Origin: Globisporangium splendens
Lineage: Eukaryota > Oomycota > Peronosporomycetes > Pythiales > Pythiaceae
Assembly: GCA_006386115.1 (NCBI GenBank)
Contig: VFIW01000017.1
Location: 605,788-669,787 of the forward strand
DNA length: 64,000 bases
Reading direction: 5' to 3'
How positions within the stretch are numbered: position 1 is the stretch's first letter; each line of letters opens with the position of its first letter. The translations under genes were made by a program, and so were the position numbers. The notes under the pieces were generated by a model. The model was not told the DNA's origin. It worked only from the letters and a program-made list of their open reading frames with translations, and made no database searches. Shown here one piece after another: positions 42,119-54,619 of the stretch.

Positions 42119-45100
42119 ATGACTCGAAGTGTGCAATGTCCGCAGTGGCGGATCAGTGGTGTCTTCTATTTGGTGCTCGCGTGTGTGACGACGCTACTGC
42201 TCTCGAGCAGCGTCCTGGTGGTCCACGCAACGCTGGCGAACACGAAAGTGGCGCCCGTGTCCCTCGTTGCTGGTGCTTTAAGTGGTGTTGTCGTGACATT
42301 TACGTCGAGCGTCGAGCTCCGTGTCGGAGATCAAGTGATGGTGCAGTTTCCGTCAGGTTTTTCGCTTTCAACGACTACGTCGATGCTTGCTGTCGACAGC
42401 AGCTTGTATGCGACGACGTTGACCATCGCATCACTGACGATCGACACCATGTACGCCACAACCGACTCGTCAGCTGTGAGTGCTGGATCGTCATTCCAAT
42501 TCACTCTTACGGATGTGACCAACCCACCTGCGGGAACAACAGGGGCTTTTATGATCACCACATGCAATTCAAGTTCAGCTATCATTGACACAGATAATAG
42601 TGTACAAACTGTCAGTATCAAGAGCTCCTCATGTTCTATGGCCACGATTGCGCCGGATTCGCTGGACGCCGGCGTGACGGGTTTGGCGACGGTCACGTTT
42701 ACGAGCGATGTGGCACTCCCGATCGGAAGCAAGATTGTGGTGACGTTTCCGAGTGAGTTCGGTGTGGGTTCGACAAGTGTGGTGGCTGTGGCGAGCCTGC
42801 ACGCAAGCAGCACGGTTGCGATGCTGCCGAGCTCCGAGGTTGTGGTGACGATCGCGGGGAGCGCGATTGCGTCAGGGTCTACGGTGGAGTTCCAGCTGGA
42901 TGGCATCACGAATCCGGGAGCCGCGACCACGGGCTCGTTTTCGCTCGAGTCGAGGACCAGTGCAGATAAGGTGTATCAGCAAGATGCGGCGATTGCGCCG
43001 GCAGTGATCACGAGCACGACGTTTTCTGCGGCCACGATGTCACCTGCTTCTGTTATTACAGGAGTTATAATCACTTTGTCCTTTGAGCTGCAAATTGGAG
43101 TGAATGTTGCTCTAAACGGGTACTTTACTATCGATGTTCCGACAGAGGTTTCGATTCCTGCGTCTGCAATAGTTTTTCAAGAGCAAGTCTCTGGTATAAG
43201 ACTCAGTGGTTTGGCGATCGGGAAAGCAGTTCGTTTTCAACTTTTGTCACCAGGGACGCATTTGTTTACAATCGTTGGACTGAGATCTCCAGGTTAGTCG
43301 TGTTCCTACAGTAGCCACTTGCACTTTTTTCTTGGCTTGCTCACTGTGATTGTTGGCTAATCTACATGAATAGGAGCGATCACAACCGGATCATTTGCGA
43401 TATCGACAGCCGACCCAAGAGGATACACCCTACAGAAAGCTACAATACCTGGACTTGCTATTGTGCCTGGAAACATTCTAGATGCTCAGTTTAAAGCACT
43501 GCTCCCCCATCACGGTGTACCTTCGCAAGTACAAGTTGTCTTCAAAACGTCAGCAGAGCTCGCTCAAGACAGCTTCTCCTCCCAGACAACTACTGTTTCA
43601 TTCTCCCTCCCATCATCGGGAGTAAGCGTGAAATCAGTGTCATGGGATGCCTCTTTAAACGAGTTGCAGGTGGAAACTCAAGGCGATCTAAACGAAGAAA
43701 GTGCCATAGAGCTCTTGGTCAAAGACATGATCAATCTGTACTCGGAGCAGCTAGGGTTAGCGTTGTCTCTCGCGACTGTACTCGCTGATTCAGGCTACGT
43801 GGACGAATCCAACGATGTGGTGGTGAATGCTACCGTCAGCTCATCCTTAGCGCAAACTGGCTCGTGGATTTCAAGTGTGACTACTCCTGGAGTCGAATCA
43901 ACTCAAACGATCACGTTGAAAACCGGTGGCAGCTTGGAACCTGGCGCTAGCTTTTGCTTTTCACTCGTGGTTGCAGATGGATGGGCAGTATCGCTCGCCA
44001 CCGTTGCACTACTGAGTGTCACATCATCTGATGTGGTATTGATGGAGCAAACAATGTCATGGAGTGCTGCTACGAGGTTGTTATGTGCAGAAATATCAGT
44101 GGCACTTCCTCAGGAGAGCGACGTCGAGTTTCAGTTCACTCAAGTGCGCTCTCCTCCATCGATTCGTGCTCAAACGACTGCGACTGTCCTCATTCGAAGC
44201 CACTTGGGAGGGTTGGTGAATTCCGGATCTATTGGTATAAATTCTATCACAAAGGGTGCTCTTACTGGCGCGTTGCTCTGGCAGAGTTTGCTGTTCGCCC
44301 CCGGTCCAGTCGCGGGTCTCGAAACAAGCGCAATCCTTTCTTTTCAATGTAGAGGAAGGATTTTATCTGGAGGACTCATCATGTTGACCCTTCCAGCCGA
44401 GTGGACGCTAGATCCTGCATGCAAGGCGAAGTTCATGTTACCCGCGATTGCTGGAACGGTGGCACGTGCGATCAATCAGCTTCAGATTACTTTGTCGGAT
44501 GCAATCGATCACGATTCAGAAGTCAAAGTGCTGATCAGTGGCGTGAAGAATCCACCCAGCATGCAACCAAGCAGCATCGCCTTGCTGCGCACATACGCAT
44601 CAGATGGAGGCGTGATCGGCGACAGTGCTGCTCTTATTACGTTAGAAATCGTGTCCGAGCTGATCAGCATTGAAAGCATTGGAGACACCAGAACGGCCAT
44701 TATTGGAGAGAAGAAAAAGTTCCGATTTGAGGGCCACAATGTTGCGAAGGGCGATGTCGTAAAATTTGTTGATGCAAGCACGACGAGTGACTTGAACTGC
44801 GGCGATGCTGCGACTGGAGTGTCGGACGCTGGGGGGATTGACGTCGCATATTTGACGGATACCTTAGATGTTGAGCCAGAATTCTCGCAGTCGTCTCCAG
44901 ACAACCAGCCATTTGCCATTTGCTACAAATTCGGGTCCAATCCATTCAAGTTGTATTCCAACTTAGGGTTCACTGTCAAAGAAATTTTGGCGATCACAGT
45001 CAACGTTGGCATGCCCGACATGGCGGTGGCCAATTACCCAAAGGCGTGGAGCTTCCTTGGTCGCGGCGTGACTATCGGTGATCAAGTTCGCTGGATTAAT

Positions 45101-48100
45101 ACCGACGTTGTGGGTGGTACTGCACTATTAGGATTAAATCCACCAGATTGCACTGATCCAGCGACTCGGGCAAAGCTAGCTCCGATCACAGGAGTTGCCT
45201 TGGGTGCCCAAGAAGATGACTACACGAGAGTGATCGAATCACCATCTGCTGCAGTATTCATGTTTGATGAGCAAAATGCGGGGAATACATTTTGTCTATG
45301 CTACAAGTTTGGAAATGAACCCTACAAGGTGTACCCCTCGATCAGCATCCAAGTGAACCATTTGCGGTCCGTTGATGTGACTGCATCTGGGAGTAAGTCG
45401 GTAGCGGTCGTGGATGCGAGCAAGTCGTTCAAGTTTATTGGCGAAGGCTTGCTTCAGAACGATCGAGTGTACTTTATTGAGAGTGGGAGTGCGACAAGTT
45501 GTGCACCAAGTAGCACCACATCTGACCTGCGGATTGCACATACGATCGCTGAGCAGCCCCAAACCGTGCTGTTCATGGATGCCACGCTCAAGACTGCTGT
45601 GAACTTCACCGATGCAGCAGCAGGAAAGAAAGTGTTGCCTTGCTATCAGTTTGGGTCCGAGCCGTACATGCTGTATCCCAGCATATTGATTGAAGTGAAG
45701 ATGGTCACCACTTTTACTGGCAAACTGGGATCGCCGCTGCTCGCGGTGGCTAATGTCCCTGAACCGCTGACGTTCCAGGGGTGTGGTTTGCTGGAGTCGG
45801 ATCAGGTTCGGTGGATATTACGCGGCGAAGAGGATTGCGAGAGCAACCTCGCTTCGTTAGTCTCCGCAGACGCGCTGGAGCCAATCGACACGATTGTTCT
45901 CGATGCGACTCGGTCGGGCGTATTTAACTTTACCGACACACAGGTTGATTTTAATCCTGCCCTTTGCTACAAGTTTGGAACGGAAGAGTTCAAACTCTAC
46001 ACGAACCTACGCATCCGAATCGGGACAGTGAGGTTGAAATCCACTTTGGTAGGGGAGAAGGACGTCGCCGTTGTCGCTGCACGAAAAGTGTTCACGTTGT
46101 ATGGCATGAATCTCGCCGAAGACGACCGCGTGGGGTGGACTACAAATGTTAGCTCCAATTGCGCCGACCTCAGCTTGCTGATTCGCAATCCATTGAACCT
46201 GGACAGCGATTATATGTCATACGCGACGGTGAGGAACGAGTTTGGCGTGGCGCTGGCGTCGCTGAGCTCGGGCAAGCGTGTCTATATGTGCTACGGATTT
46301 GGCAACGAACCACTTAAACTGTACGCGAATCTGTATTTGGATGTGAAGAGCATCTTGAACATGCGTTCGTTGCTTGGAAGCAGCGATGCTGTGGTCGCAG
46401 GAGCGCTGAAAACGTTTTTGTTTGAAGGGGATGGGGTGACAACGGGGGATTTCGCCAAGTTTGTTCCTGTATCCAAGCTGAGTTGCGATGAGCCGGGCAT
46501 TTTACTCACAAACATCATCAAAGAGTTTGACGACTATGCAGAAATGGCCATGTATCTGTACGAGAACGTCGCGGGCGTGACAGTTGGTAGCTTTCGATTC
46601 GGATCGGATACCGCGGCTGCGGGACTTAACCGAGTTCTGTGCTATCGCTTTGGCAGCGAGCCGTTTTTCTTTTACGATATTTTCCACATTGATGTGAAAA
46701 CGATTTGGGGGCTTCGCCAATTCGATCGATCCGTTGGCGGCCAAGATGATGTGGCGGTCGTGAACGAACGAAAGCTGGTAACGATCGATGGCGTTGGCAT
46801 GAGTGTGCAAGATCAAGTGAAGTTTGTGAACCAGCATGCCTCTTCTGATCAAGATTGCCTGGATCTTGCTGCTCAAGGGCTGATCGGAAACGAACTTCGA
46901 GTCTTCAAGAACCTTTCGATGTGGCTTCCGTTTGAACTGGATTCCAACAATACGGAGTGGAAATTGTGCTACAAATTTGACACCGAACCGTTTCGATTGC
47001 ACCCCGACATTGGCGTGAATGTCAAGGAAGTCACCGACTTGCTGGATTTCGATGCGATCACAAGTGCAGCACAAGGACGAGTCGCTACCATCAGCCAGAA
47101 GAAGACGTGGAGTCCAGTTGGGTCGGGGATCTATGCAGGTGATAGCGCAAAGTTTGTGTCATCCAGTGTGCTCTCCAGTGCGGATTGCGGCGAATCGAAT
47201 TCGAATATTGCTGGAGGCATTGCCGCCATGAAAATCACCAGCTCCAACTTGGTTTTCTCAGGTATGTTCACGGATTTTCCCTCGACACTGAGTGATGTGT
47301 ATCACTTGTGCTACAAATTTCAAGACGAACCGAACTCGTACATTCGGAATTTTGAGTTGAAGACGTATGGCATTCTAGGCATTGATCGCAATGTGTTTCT
47401 CGCTCAAGCGGCGACTCCAGTCCAAGTGTCTGGGTTCCGCTTGTCCAATACAGACCGGCTAGGGTGGACAACAACAAACTGCACCAGTGTATTCGCGATC
47501 ACGGACGTGATTGACCAGCAAACAACCGTTTGGTTCACAACAGCCTACGACAAGCTCAGTCTTTGTTACAGTTTCGATCGCCAGCCCTTCTCGATGTTTT
47601 CAAGTATCTCGGTCTCGGTCGTGAACGCTGAGATTTGGATTCCGCAGACAGTCTCTGTCGTCGCGGATCAAGAGATCGAGATGACTGCAGCAGGCACGTT
47701 TGGACTTGCAGTCAGCAGTGATCAAATCGCATAGGTACCGTCGGACGCTTTAGCGTGCTCAAGCGACGCGATGACGACCTATGCCAGTGTGATGCAAAGC
47801 TCCGTAACGTCGACCTCAAAATCCACGTCACCGATCGCACGAGGGGGGGCAGCAACATTTAGCGTGAAATTTGTGGCTCCTGTTAATGGAGCGGTACTGT
47901 CATCCAGTTTATCCACGTGGAAGCTCTGCTATCGATTTGGTAACATGGATGACTTTCTCGTGTTTGGGGACGTCTTGTGTGAAGTGCGCAACATCGACCA
48001 AGCTGAGTTGCTGCAAGCGGAGCCCGGAACCCTCGGAAGCGTGATGACGTTCCAATTTGATGGTGTTGGGACCCAAGACTTTGATGCCGCAAAGTGGATA

Positions 48101-50753
48101 TCGGCAGGAGATGCAGTCACAGATTCGGATTGTGATGCACTTCCTGCGGTTGATGGGAGCTCGACGAGTTATGTCATCAACGGATTAGCCAGCTACACAT
48201 TTGTCCAAGAAACGTCGGGAATGATCTTGTGCTACAAGTTCCTCAATCACGCGTTCAAGCTTTTCTCCAGCATCCCGATAAAGGACTCGTCTACAAGTAC
48301 AAACACTGGTAGTAGTAGCAGCAGCCAATCGTCCCTTCTCTCTGAGTTCGATAGTGAACGTGAAGCGTCCAATAGTGGCCAGTTCACGGTAAATCGTGAT
48401 ATTGCCACAGTGTCGCTCAAGCTAGACAAGAACATCAACGACATACCGCCTGGTTCTGCGGCCGAAACCCAATTCAAGACGTCGTTCGTGTCGACGATGG
48501 CGCGTTCCCTAGGCATCGATCCGACACGAGTTCAGATCTTGGAGCTTCTCGAAGGATCTGTGATCGTGAAATTTCAGCTCTTGCCATCGGAGAATCTCGC
48601 AGACCCCTTGGTCCATGAAATCCTCCAGGACTTGACTACACAATTGGCCGATCCCCAAAGTGACTTGCTGAAAAGCGATATAATCACGCTGATCAATTCC
48701 GAAAACGCGCTAACTGTGACTATGTCGACACCAGCATCACCAGCACCTGCATCCATGTCCATTCAAGCCCTCAGATACCAGCGCTATGGACTGTTTACTT
48801 TTGTTCGCAGCGTGTACAGCGTCACGGAAAACACGCCGAAGCTGGTTGTCCCCGTGCTGCGCTTGCAAGGGAGAGACAGCATTATCACACTCGTGGTTCA
48901 GTTTGATCCGTTGAAGCAAACGGCGACGTACAATCAAGATTATCGGCTGCCGGCAGCTGCGGAAGATAACCCAAGCATGATCTTCTTGCGTTTTGAGATT
49001 GACGATGCGGTCAAATCCATTGAAATTGAGATCCTCGATGGTGCTGTGAAGGAAGCCCACTTTGAGTACTTCACGATGAGACTAACAGATCCAGGGACAC
49101 CCGGAACAGCCTTGGGTGCTACCCCTGAAGTTGTTGTGCGTCTCTATGATTACGGCGATGGCAACGAGCTTGTGCGGTACACTTCCCGGGACAAATGTCA
49201 AAACGGGGCGATCTCCAGAAGTGGAGTGTCGTTGGCAATGGGAAAAACGTCCTCCGCGCCGACGGGAATGGCATTTTCTCGGTGGACGCCGTGTTCGGAG
49301 AAGACGAGTACGACGAAAAGTGTGACCGAGTGTCCCCGACTGGAGAGTGTGCGTATGTGTGTGATGTTGGAGGCGGTCTGAGTTTAGGAACGAGCTCGAG
49401 TACTCCACCAGCATCAGAGAACAATGTGCTTCGACTGAACGGTGACGCGGACTACGTGGTTAGCCAGATTGCGCTGAACGCTTTCCCTGATGACGTAAGT
49501 GCCTATGATCTCGTGGCATCTCGGTATATCACGCTGCGTACTTACACCCTCTTTGCTGTGTGCACTGCTATTGTTGTTGTTGCTGCTGCTGTCTGTAGGC
49601 GTTTTCGGCCTCACTTTGGGTGCGCACTACCTCGCGGAGCCCATCGGCGTGCCTTGTGTCCTATGCGACGATCTCCGATACGATGCGAGCGACTCCGTTT
49701 GCGATTTGCAACCCATCGAACCTCGAGCTCTTGATCAACTCCAGGTCGAGCAGAGATGGTGTGGCAACCTTTGTCAACGTCAGCAACGGCGAATGGCATT
49801 TTGTTCTGGCCACATGGAACACGGAAGATGGCCGTGTAGTCGTCTATGACAATGGGATGCTCGCATTTGATGGCGGTCCGTACCGAGTCGGCGAAAGTCT
49901 GGATCGCAGCGGTATGTTCATCGTGGGCGGACTCGCGCGATCTGGTCCACTGGATCCGTGTCGTATTGCTGTCGAGACCAATGTGATAGATGGCACGAGT
50001 ACCAATCCGGGAGTTGAATGTACGATCGAGCGTGGCAGTGGGTTTGTCGGAGATATTCAGCACGTCCACTTGTGGTCGAGAGTACTCTCGCTGACGGAAC
50101 TGCGAAAGGAGTTGTCGTGGTCGCTGCAGGTTGTCAGCAACGGCCTCGTGTTTGGATGGAATTTTGATACGACTCACCTCCTCGAGCGCGGACGGTTCGT
50201 GAACGACATCTCGACAAAAGGTCAAGCTGAGAAACACATTGGCTTTATCCATTGCGGAGCTGTAGCGGCGTCAACGTCATCGTCTTGCTTGGTGAACAAC
50301 GTGCTGCCAAACATCTCGCCTGCGTTCCCGTGCGGCCAAGTGTACTCGAACATTTGGCATTTCGTAGCGCCACCCGAGTTGCTCGTCCAGTTTCGCAAGG
50401 TGTATGGTGGACGATTGCAGTACCAGATGTTTGCACCAAGTGTCAACGGATCTCCTCGACCACGACGTGGACAACTCTCGCTCTTTGACGACGCTGGGAA
50501 CCACATTTCGCTTGCTTTGGGCACGTTCCCATTGCCATCGGCGACAGAATGGACATCCTACGCTGTGGTGCTGCGCGAAGATTTTGGATCGATCAAGGAG
50601 CCATCGGGAAGTCCCGTTGCCGCGACAGAGTTTCAGCAGATCCTTGCGAGTGCGGCCGCGCTTTGGATTCGAGGTGATCTGTGGGGCTACGACTCAAGTG
50701 GACAGGGCCAGGAAGTCGTGTATTTGAACAACGTTGCCGTGTATGAGCGTTGA
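42119..50753 (+). CDS. Very large secreted repeat protein (Calx-beta, LamG-like, laminin B-like), with TAG and frameshift
   Basis: Exons 42119-43292, 43374-49494 and 49599-50753 (introns 81 and 104 bp), about 2800 codons. A signal peptide (FYLVLACVTTLLLSS, cleavage near VHA) is followed by ~120-residue units with a TTGSF motif (ITNPGAATTGSF, LRSPGAITTGSF rebuilt across intron 1), then ten or eleven ~110-residue units each with an aromatic strand after GDQVRW/GDVVKF and ending CYKFGxEPxKLYxNL. A Calx-beta domain (about 48780-49160), a LamG-like domain (ASLWVRTT, GEWHFVLATWN) and a laminin-B-like domain (IWHFVAPPELL, YGGRLQYQMF) follow. No membrane anchor is seen, so it is probably an extracellular adhesive or matrix protein. 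A TAG at 47732-47734 and a one-base frame change near 49168 break the frame. Start: first ATG (MTRSVQCPQW). Confidence 0.75.
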
Positions 50754-51503
50754 CGCAGCAGAGGCATTGCTTGTCGTAGCAACTCAGATCCCATTGTGTG
50801 TTGCATGTTGTCAAATGTGCTCAAACGGAGGAAGGCTGTATAATTCAATTTGTGGTCGCACTGTTGACACTTGCAGCATCCAACACACGGTTGGTCGCAT
50901 CATGTTAGATGCTGCAACTCCAAGCTCCAGGAGTCATGCTGAGCACCGATTCACAGTCAGTTGGATGCCAGAGAGGGCAGAGAAACCTTTTGGCTTCTGT
51001 CTGAAAGCGGGATGTGGTCCCAATTCCCACGATGTTGTTCACTTGAGCCACTATTCGCTGGGCAAAAGCCATCTGATGGGATGGATTCGAGCCACAGCAA
51101 TTGCAGCAAAGGAGAGGGACGCAATGCGCGCCATCTGGTTCCAGTGAAAAAGCAGCGCACCCTCTCAAGCGACAACCCGACAACGTCTGCATCTCGCTTG
51201 CTTGAAAAGGTCTCTGCAATTGCATAATTCGATGCATCTAGCTCCCCGAAATGAAAATGCAACTAGACTACACTATGCGCAAACAGAGGTCTTTCTCACA
51301 CACTTCGCATCAACTGTGTCTTCTGATCCGAGTCAAATATGCAGAAAGAGGGATCTGCCGACTCTCATTGATGCGCTCATCCAAGCCGTTTCGTCCCACC
51401 CACATGGCTGGGAGAATCGCACAGTCGTCGGCCACATGCTTTCGGGTTTCTATTGCACGCGCATGGGGAATGGACCTCCACGGGACGAAGGCTGCGCCAC
51501 TCA
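50754..51503. other. Intergenic spacer
   Basis: No gene seen. Arms TTGCAGCATC (50871-50880) and GATGCTGCAA (50908-50917) can form a 10-bp hairpin with a 27-base loop. Confidence 0.5.
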
Positions 51504-51522
51504 ACTCATTCCCCAATCTTCC
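51504..51522 (+). promoter_or_regulatory. Oomycete core promoter of the first GH131-like gene
   Basis: ACTCATTCCCCAATCTTCC matches the consensus GCTCATTYYNCAWTTTNYY at 17 of 19 positions and lies ~32 bases before the ATG at 51554, a normal distance for a short oomycete leader. Confidence 0.75.
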
Positions 51523-51553
51523 TCGCTCCAGCTAAGGAAATCCACAGGAAACG

Positions 51554-52894
51554 ATGAAGTTCACGTCGGTGCTTCTCTCTGCTGCCGCAGCCACGTGCGC
51601 GCTCTTCGCCTCGGGCGTGGCGGCGCAAGACAAGCCGCTGCCTTGGGATGGCCGAGGTCAGGACCTCACGGCGGCGACGCTCGACTCCAAGTACATGCTG
51701 CACATCTTCAAGCAGCGCCAGAACGCCGCCAAGCAAGACCCGGCGCTCTGGGTCACGGTGAACCAGAAGGGCCGCTCGCCTGCGTACAACTCGGACACGG
51801 GTGTGATCAGCATCGCCGTGGACAACGACGCCATCTTTGGCGGCCAGACCAACTTCCGTCGCTCGGAATTGGTGCAGAACGTCGCCGGCAACACCGCGGG
51901 CAAGACGTTCTTCCGCGCGAGTGTCAAGAAGGACGAAGCCTGGGTCAACGCTCACTCGTGGCAGGTCATCTTTCCCGAGTCGCACTTGTTCGAAGTGCGT
52001 ATCGACGCGACCACGACGCCACCAAAGATCATCTTCTACACTGGTGGATCCCTGGATGTGAAGTGGGAAGCCGAGTTCAAGTTGAAAACCTGGTACAACC
52101 TTGGTATTGCAGTCGGCTCGGGTGCCATTGAGTTGTACACCAGTACGGGAAACAGTCAGTTGGCGCTGACCAAGTCGGTGCCATACACTGGTGCCGTGCC
52201 AAGCAACTACGAGTTCCACTACGGTATGCTCACCTTGTCGAACGACGGCAGCGCGCCAGCGATGGTCGCTGGCAAGCGCGATATCTTGGACTACAACGGT
52301 GTATCGGTTGAAAAGACGGTCACTGCCGGTGGCTCGGCGGCTGCCTCCCCAGCTGCCAGTGACGCTGACGATGCTGCCGACGACGAAACCTCGGCTCCAG
52401 CGACTACGGCCCCAAAGACCACCGCTCCAGCGACTACGGCTCCAAAGACCAGTGCTCCATCGACGACTGCTCCAGCTACGACTGCTCCTTCTGCCTCTGG
52501 TGATGACGCGTCCAGCGCTACTTCGGGTAGTGATGAGAGCACCACCCCAGCTCCAGCTGCTGCTTCGGGCGACGACGAGTACGCCACACCAGCTCCAGCT
52601 GCTGCTTCTGGCGATGACGAGTACGCTACCCCATCTCCAGCTGCTGCTTCAGGCGATGACGAGTATGCTACCCCAGCTCCAGCCACCACGACTGCTGCTC
52701 CAGCGGCGGGTGCTACTACGCCAACTGTGTCTCCTTCGACGTCCTCTGGCAAGACCCCAAAGCCGACGAAGACCAAGAAGACCAAGACCCCAAAGCCATC
52801 GAAGACGCCAAAGCCAAAGAAGACTAAGAAGTCCAAGACTCCAAAGCCAGCGTCGACCCCCAAGACGTCGTGCAAGACCAAGAAATCGACGTAA
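51554..52894 (+). CDS. Secreted GH131-like beta-glucanase with long Thr/Pro/Lys tail
   Basis: 446 aa, one exon. A signal peptide (MKFTSVLLSAAAATCALFASGVAA) is followed by a ~240-residue domain with GH131 features: PLPWDGRG at its start, NDAIFGGQTNFRRSELVQ with the conserved Glu (about residue 106), and NYEFHYGMLTLS with the conserved His (about 221). GH131 enzymes act on beta-1,3/1,6- and beta-1,4-glucans, the oomycete wall polymers. The C-terminal ~170 residues are low complexity: APATTAPKT repeats, three ASGDDEYATPAPAA repeats, then a Lys/Thr/Pro-rich end (KTPKPSKTPKPKKTKKSKTP). The basic tail may hold the enzyme in the wall; that is inference. It is a tandem paralogue of the gene at 54620, with a similar core promoter. 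Confidence 0.85.
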   Translation: MKFTSVLLSAAAATCALFASGVAAQDKPLPWDGRGQDLTAATLDSKYMLHIFKQRQNAAKQDPALWVTVNQKGRSPAYNSDTGVISIAVDNDAIFGGQTNFRRSELVQNVAGNTAGKTFFRASVKKDEAWVNAHSWQVIFPESHLFEVRIDATTTPPKIIFYTGGSLDVKWEAEFKLKTWYNLGIAVGSGAIELYTSTGNSQLALTKSVPYTGAVPSNYEFHYGMLTLSNDGSAPAMVAGKRDILDYNGVSVEKTVTAGGSAAASPAASDADDAADDETSAPATTAPKTTAPATTAPKTSAPSTTAPATTAPSASGDDASSATSGSDESTTPAPAAASGDDEYATPAPAAASGDDEYATPSPAAASGDDEYATPAPATTTAAPAAGATTPTVSPSTSSGKTPKPTKTKKTKTPKPSKTPKPKKTKKSKTPKPASTPKTSCKTKKST

Positions 52895-54558
52895 GTCGTT
52901 GTAGAAACATAACGCTTTGTAGCCTCAATGCGTGTGTAAGTGTTTTTCTGAATACGTAATTGTTTTGGGCTGGCGCACGTCGTCCGCACCGAATTTAGTA
53001 TTTTTATGCTTGAGTTTTGCTGGCTACACCAAGAAGCGTGTGGTTCCTACCTCGTCCGACGCTGAAGATGTAGAAGAAGCAGCGCGATCTTTTCTCGGAG
53101 ATGCTCATTTCCTTCGTACCCATGCTGCCGTATCGTCGTCAGTCCTGACGCCATGAAGGGGACTCATCGGCTGCCAGGCACCAGAGGATACTTTGGCGCT
53201 CCTCGCCAACAGCTCAACTGACTCTCTTTGCACCGCGAGCAGCTCAATTGACACCGACTCTTCTTGCACCACTGGCGAACGCTTACGGTCGCACAAAAGA
53301 TCGATTTGTAGCGGTGCGTAAACCTCCCACAGCAAGTCGCCGTCGGATTGTTTTTACTGTGAAAGCAGCCACGCACCAGTTGTCAAAGCCATTTCGGAAT
53401 GTTAGCATAAGAAAATCTTCACAACCTCAGCGAGCTGTTCATCAAGTACGTCGGACTGGGACCTTTTGACTGATGAAAAAGTCCGGCGTAGCGTGTAAAC
53501 AGCGCTGTTACCCCTCTCAGAGCAGCGTAGCAGCCACCGACTGGAGCAAGCGGGTTGATGAAATTAATCTGGTTCACTCAAAAAGAACACACTTTAGGAA
53601 GTCTGCACGGCTCCAAATATCATCTTACAGTGGAGATGGCTGGCTAGAGAGGATGCGCATCAAATGAACCGACGCTGGCGATTTGAATCAAATCGCCAGC
53701 ATCGGTTCGATCAATTGGTCCGACTGTTGCCCCAAAGATTAAGATTTTGGCACGTTGGAAGAGTGAACACGTTGTTGCTGCCTTGGGTCCCCCAAAGTGC
53801 AAAAGTTGGCGCCAGTCGAACTCATTGAATTGGGGTACAAATCCACTCTGCTGCATCCTACTGCTGCAAGCAATACGTCACGCCAGATGGTCCAGGCTGG
53901 AACAGAGAACAAGCATGGGGTTGTATGATTTGTATGTGACGGTGGCGCCTTTCACTGAACGAACGTCTGGAGAAGCATCCGAAGGATCTTGTGCACATCT
54001 GTTGTCGCGTCGTCTCGTCCAGATGGATTGCCGCAGGAGAGTGTCTCTAGCCCTCGAGGCTCAAGACTCCAGATTTGGCTGCTGCAACCAGAAAATGTCA
54101 TGTAATCTATTTGTGAAGGTAGCTTTTCTGTATGGAATGCAAGCAAAAGTTGAAATTTACGCGGATTCTATGGCTCTATCTTGCATAATTAAAGTTGCAG
54201 GAGCTTGAGACCTGGCGGGGTGGAATAGCTCAACACGCCAGTAGCAAATCCTGACAATTCACTCGAGATGCAGCAGCAAAGTCGTTGAAGCGCATGTTGC
54301 AGACTCGCCTATGCGCAGACCAGTGTACACCCAGTGAGCGATACTGTGAGTGCTTACTAAAATTAGTATAATCAAATCATTGCGCGTGGTTTGCGAAAGA
54401 AGCATCAACGCACGTTTTCTGTGTCGCATATGTTTGGTTGCCTGGGCATCTTCAGCAACCATTGCGGCATTGCGCCATAATCGGCAGTAAACGTTGCTAT
54501 TAACTCCTGCCCGCTCGCTCGCCTCGCCCGTGTTGCCGTTTTCGTTGCTCTTTGCACC
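52895..54558. other. Spacer between the two GH131-like genes
   Basis: 1.7 kb without a recognisable gene. It holds the long hairpin at 53666-53708; the rest is unremarkable and resembles the other gene-poor blocks in composition. Confidence 0.5.
53666..53708. repeat. Near-perfect 20-bp-arm hairpin
   Basis: GAACCGACGCTGGCGATTTG, loop AAT, then the complementary arm ending ATCGGTTC, with one mismatch in 20 pairs. Such a tight palindrome could be a MITE remnant, a small-RNA precursor or a site for a dimeric protein. Nothing nearby decides between these. Confidence 0.7.
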
Positions 54559-54577
54559 GTTCATTCTTCAATCTTCG
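54559..54577 (+). promoter_or_regulatory. Oomycete core promoter of the second GH131-like gene
   Basis: GTTCATTCTTCAATCTTCG fits the oomycete consensus at 16 of 19 positions, ~43 bases before the ATG at 54620. It shares TCATTCnnCAATCTTC with the promoter of the upstream paralogue. Confidence 0.7.
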
Positions 54578-54619
54578 GTCCACTTCACAAGTGCATCAGA
54601 CTCCTCTTTTCTCAGCACC

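Noticed and set aside
51506..52219. 237-codon minus-strand frame over the first GH131-like gene
   Set aside because: Shadow of strongly biased codons; a similar shadow lies over the second paralogue.
52191..52904. 237-codon Leu/Arg/Pro-rich plus-strand frame in the GH131-like gene
   Set aside because: Out-of-frame reading of the Thr/Pro/Lys repeat tail.
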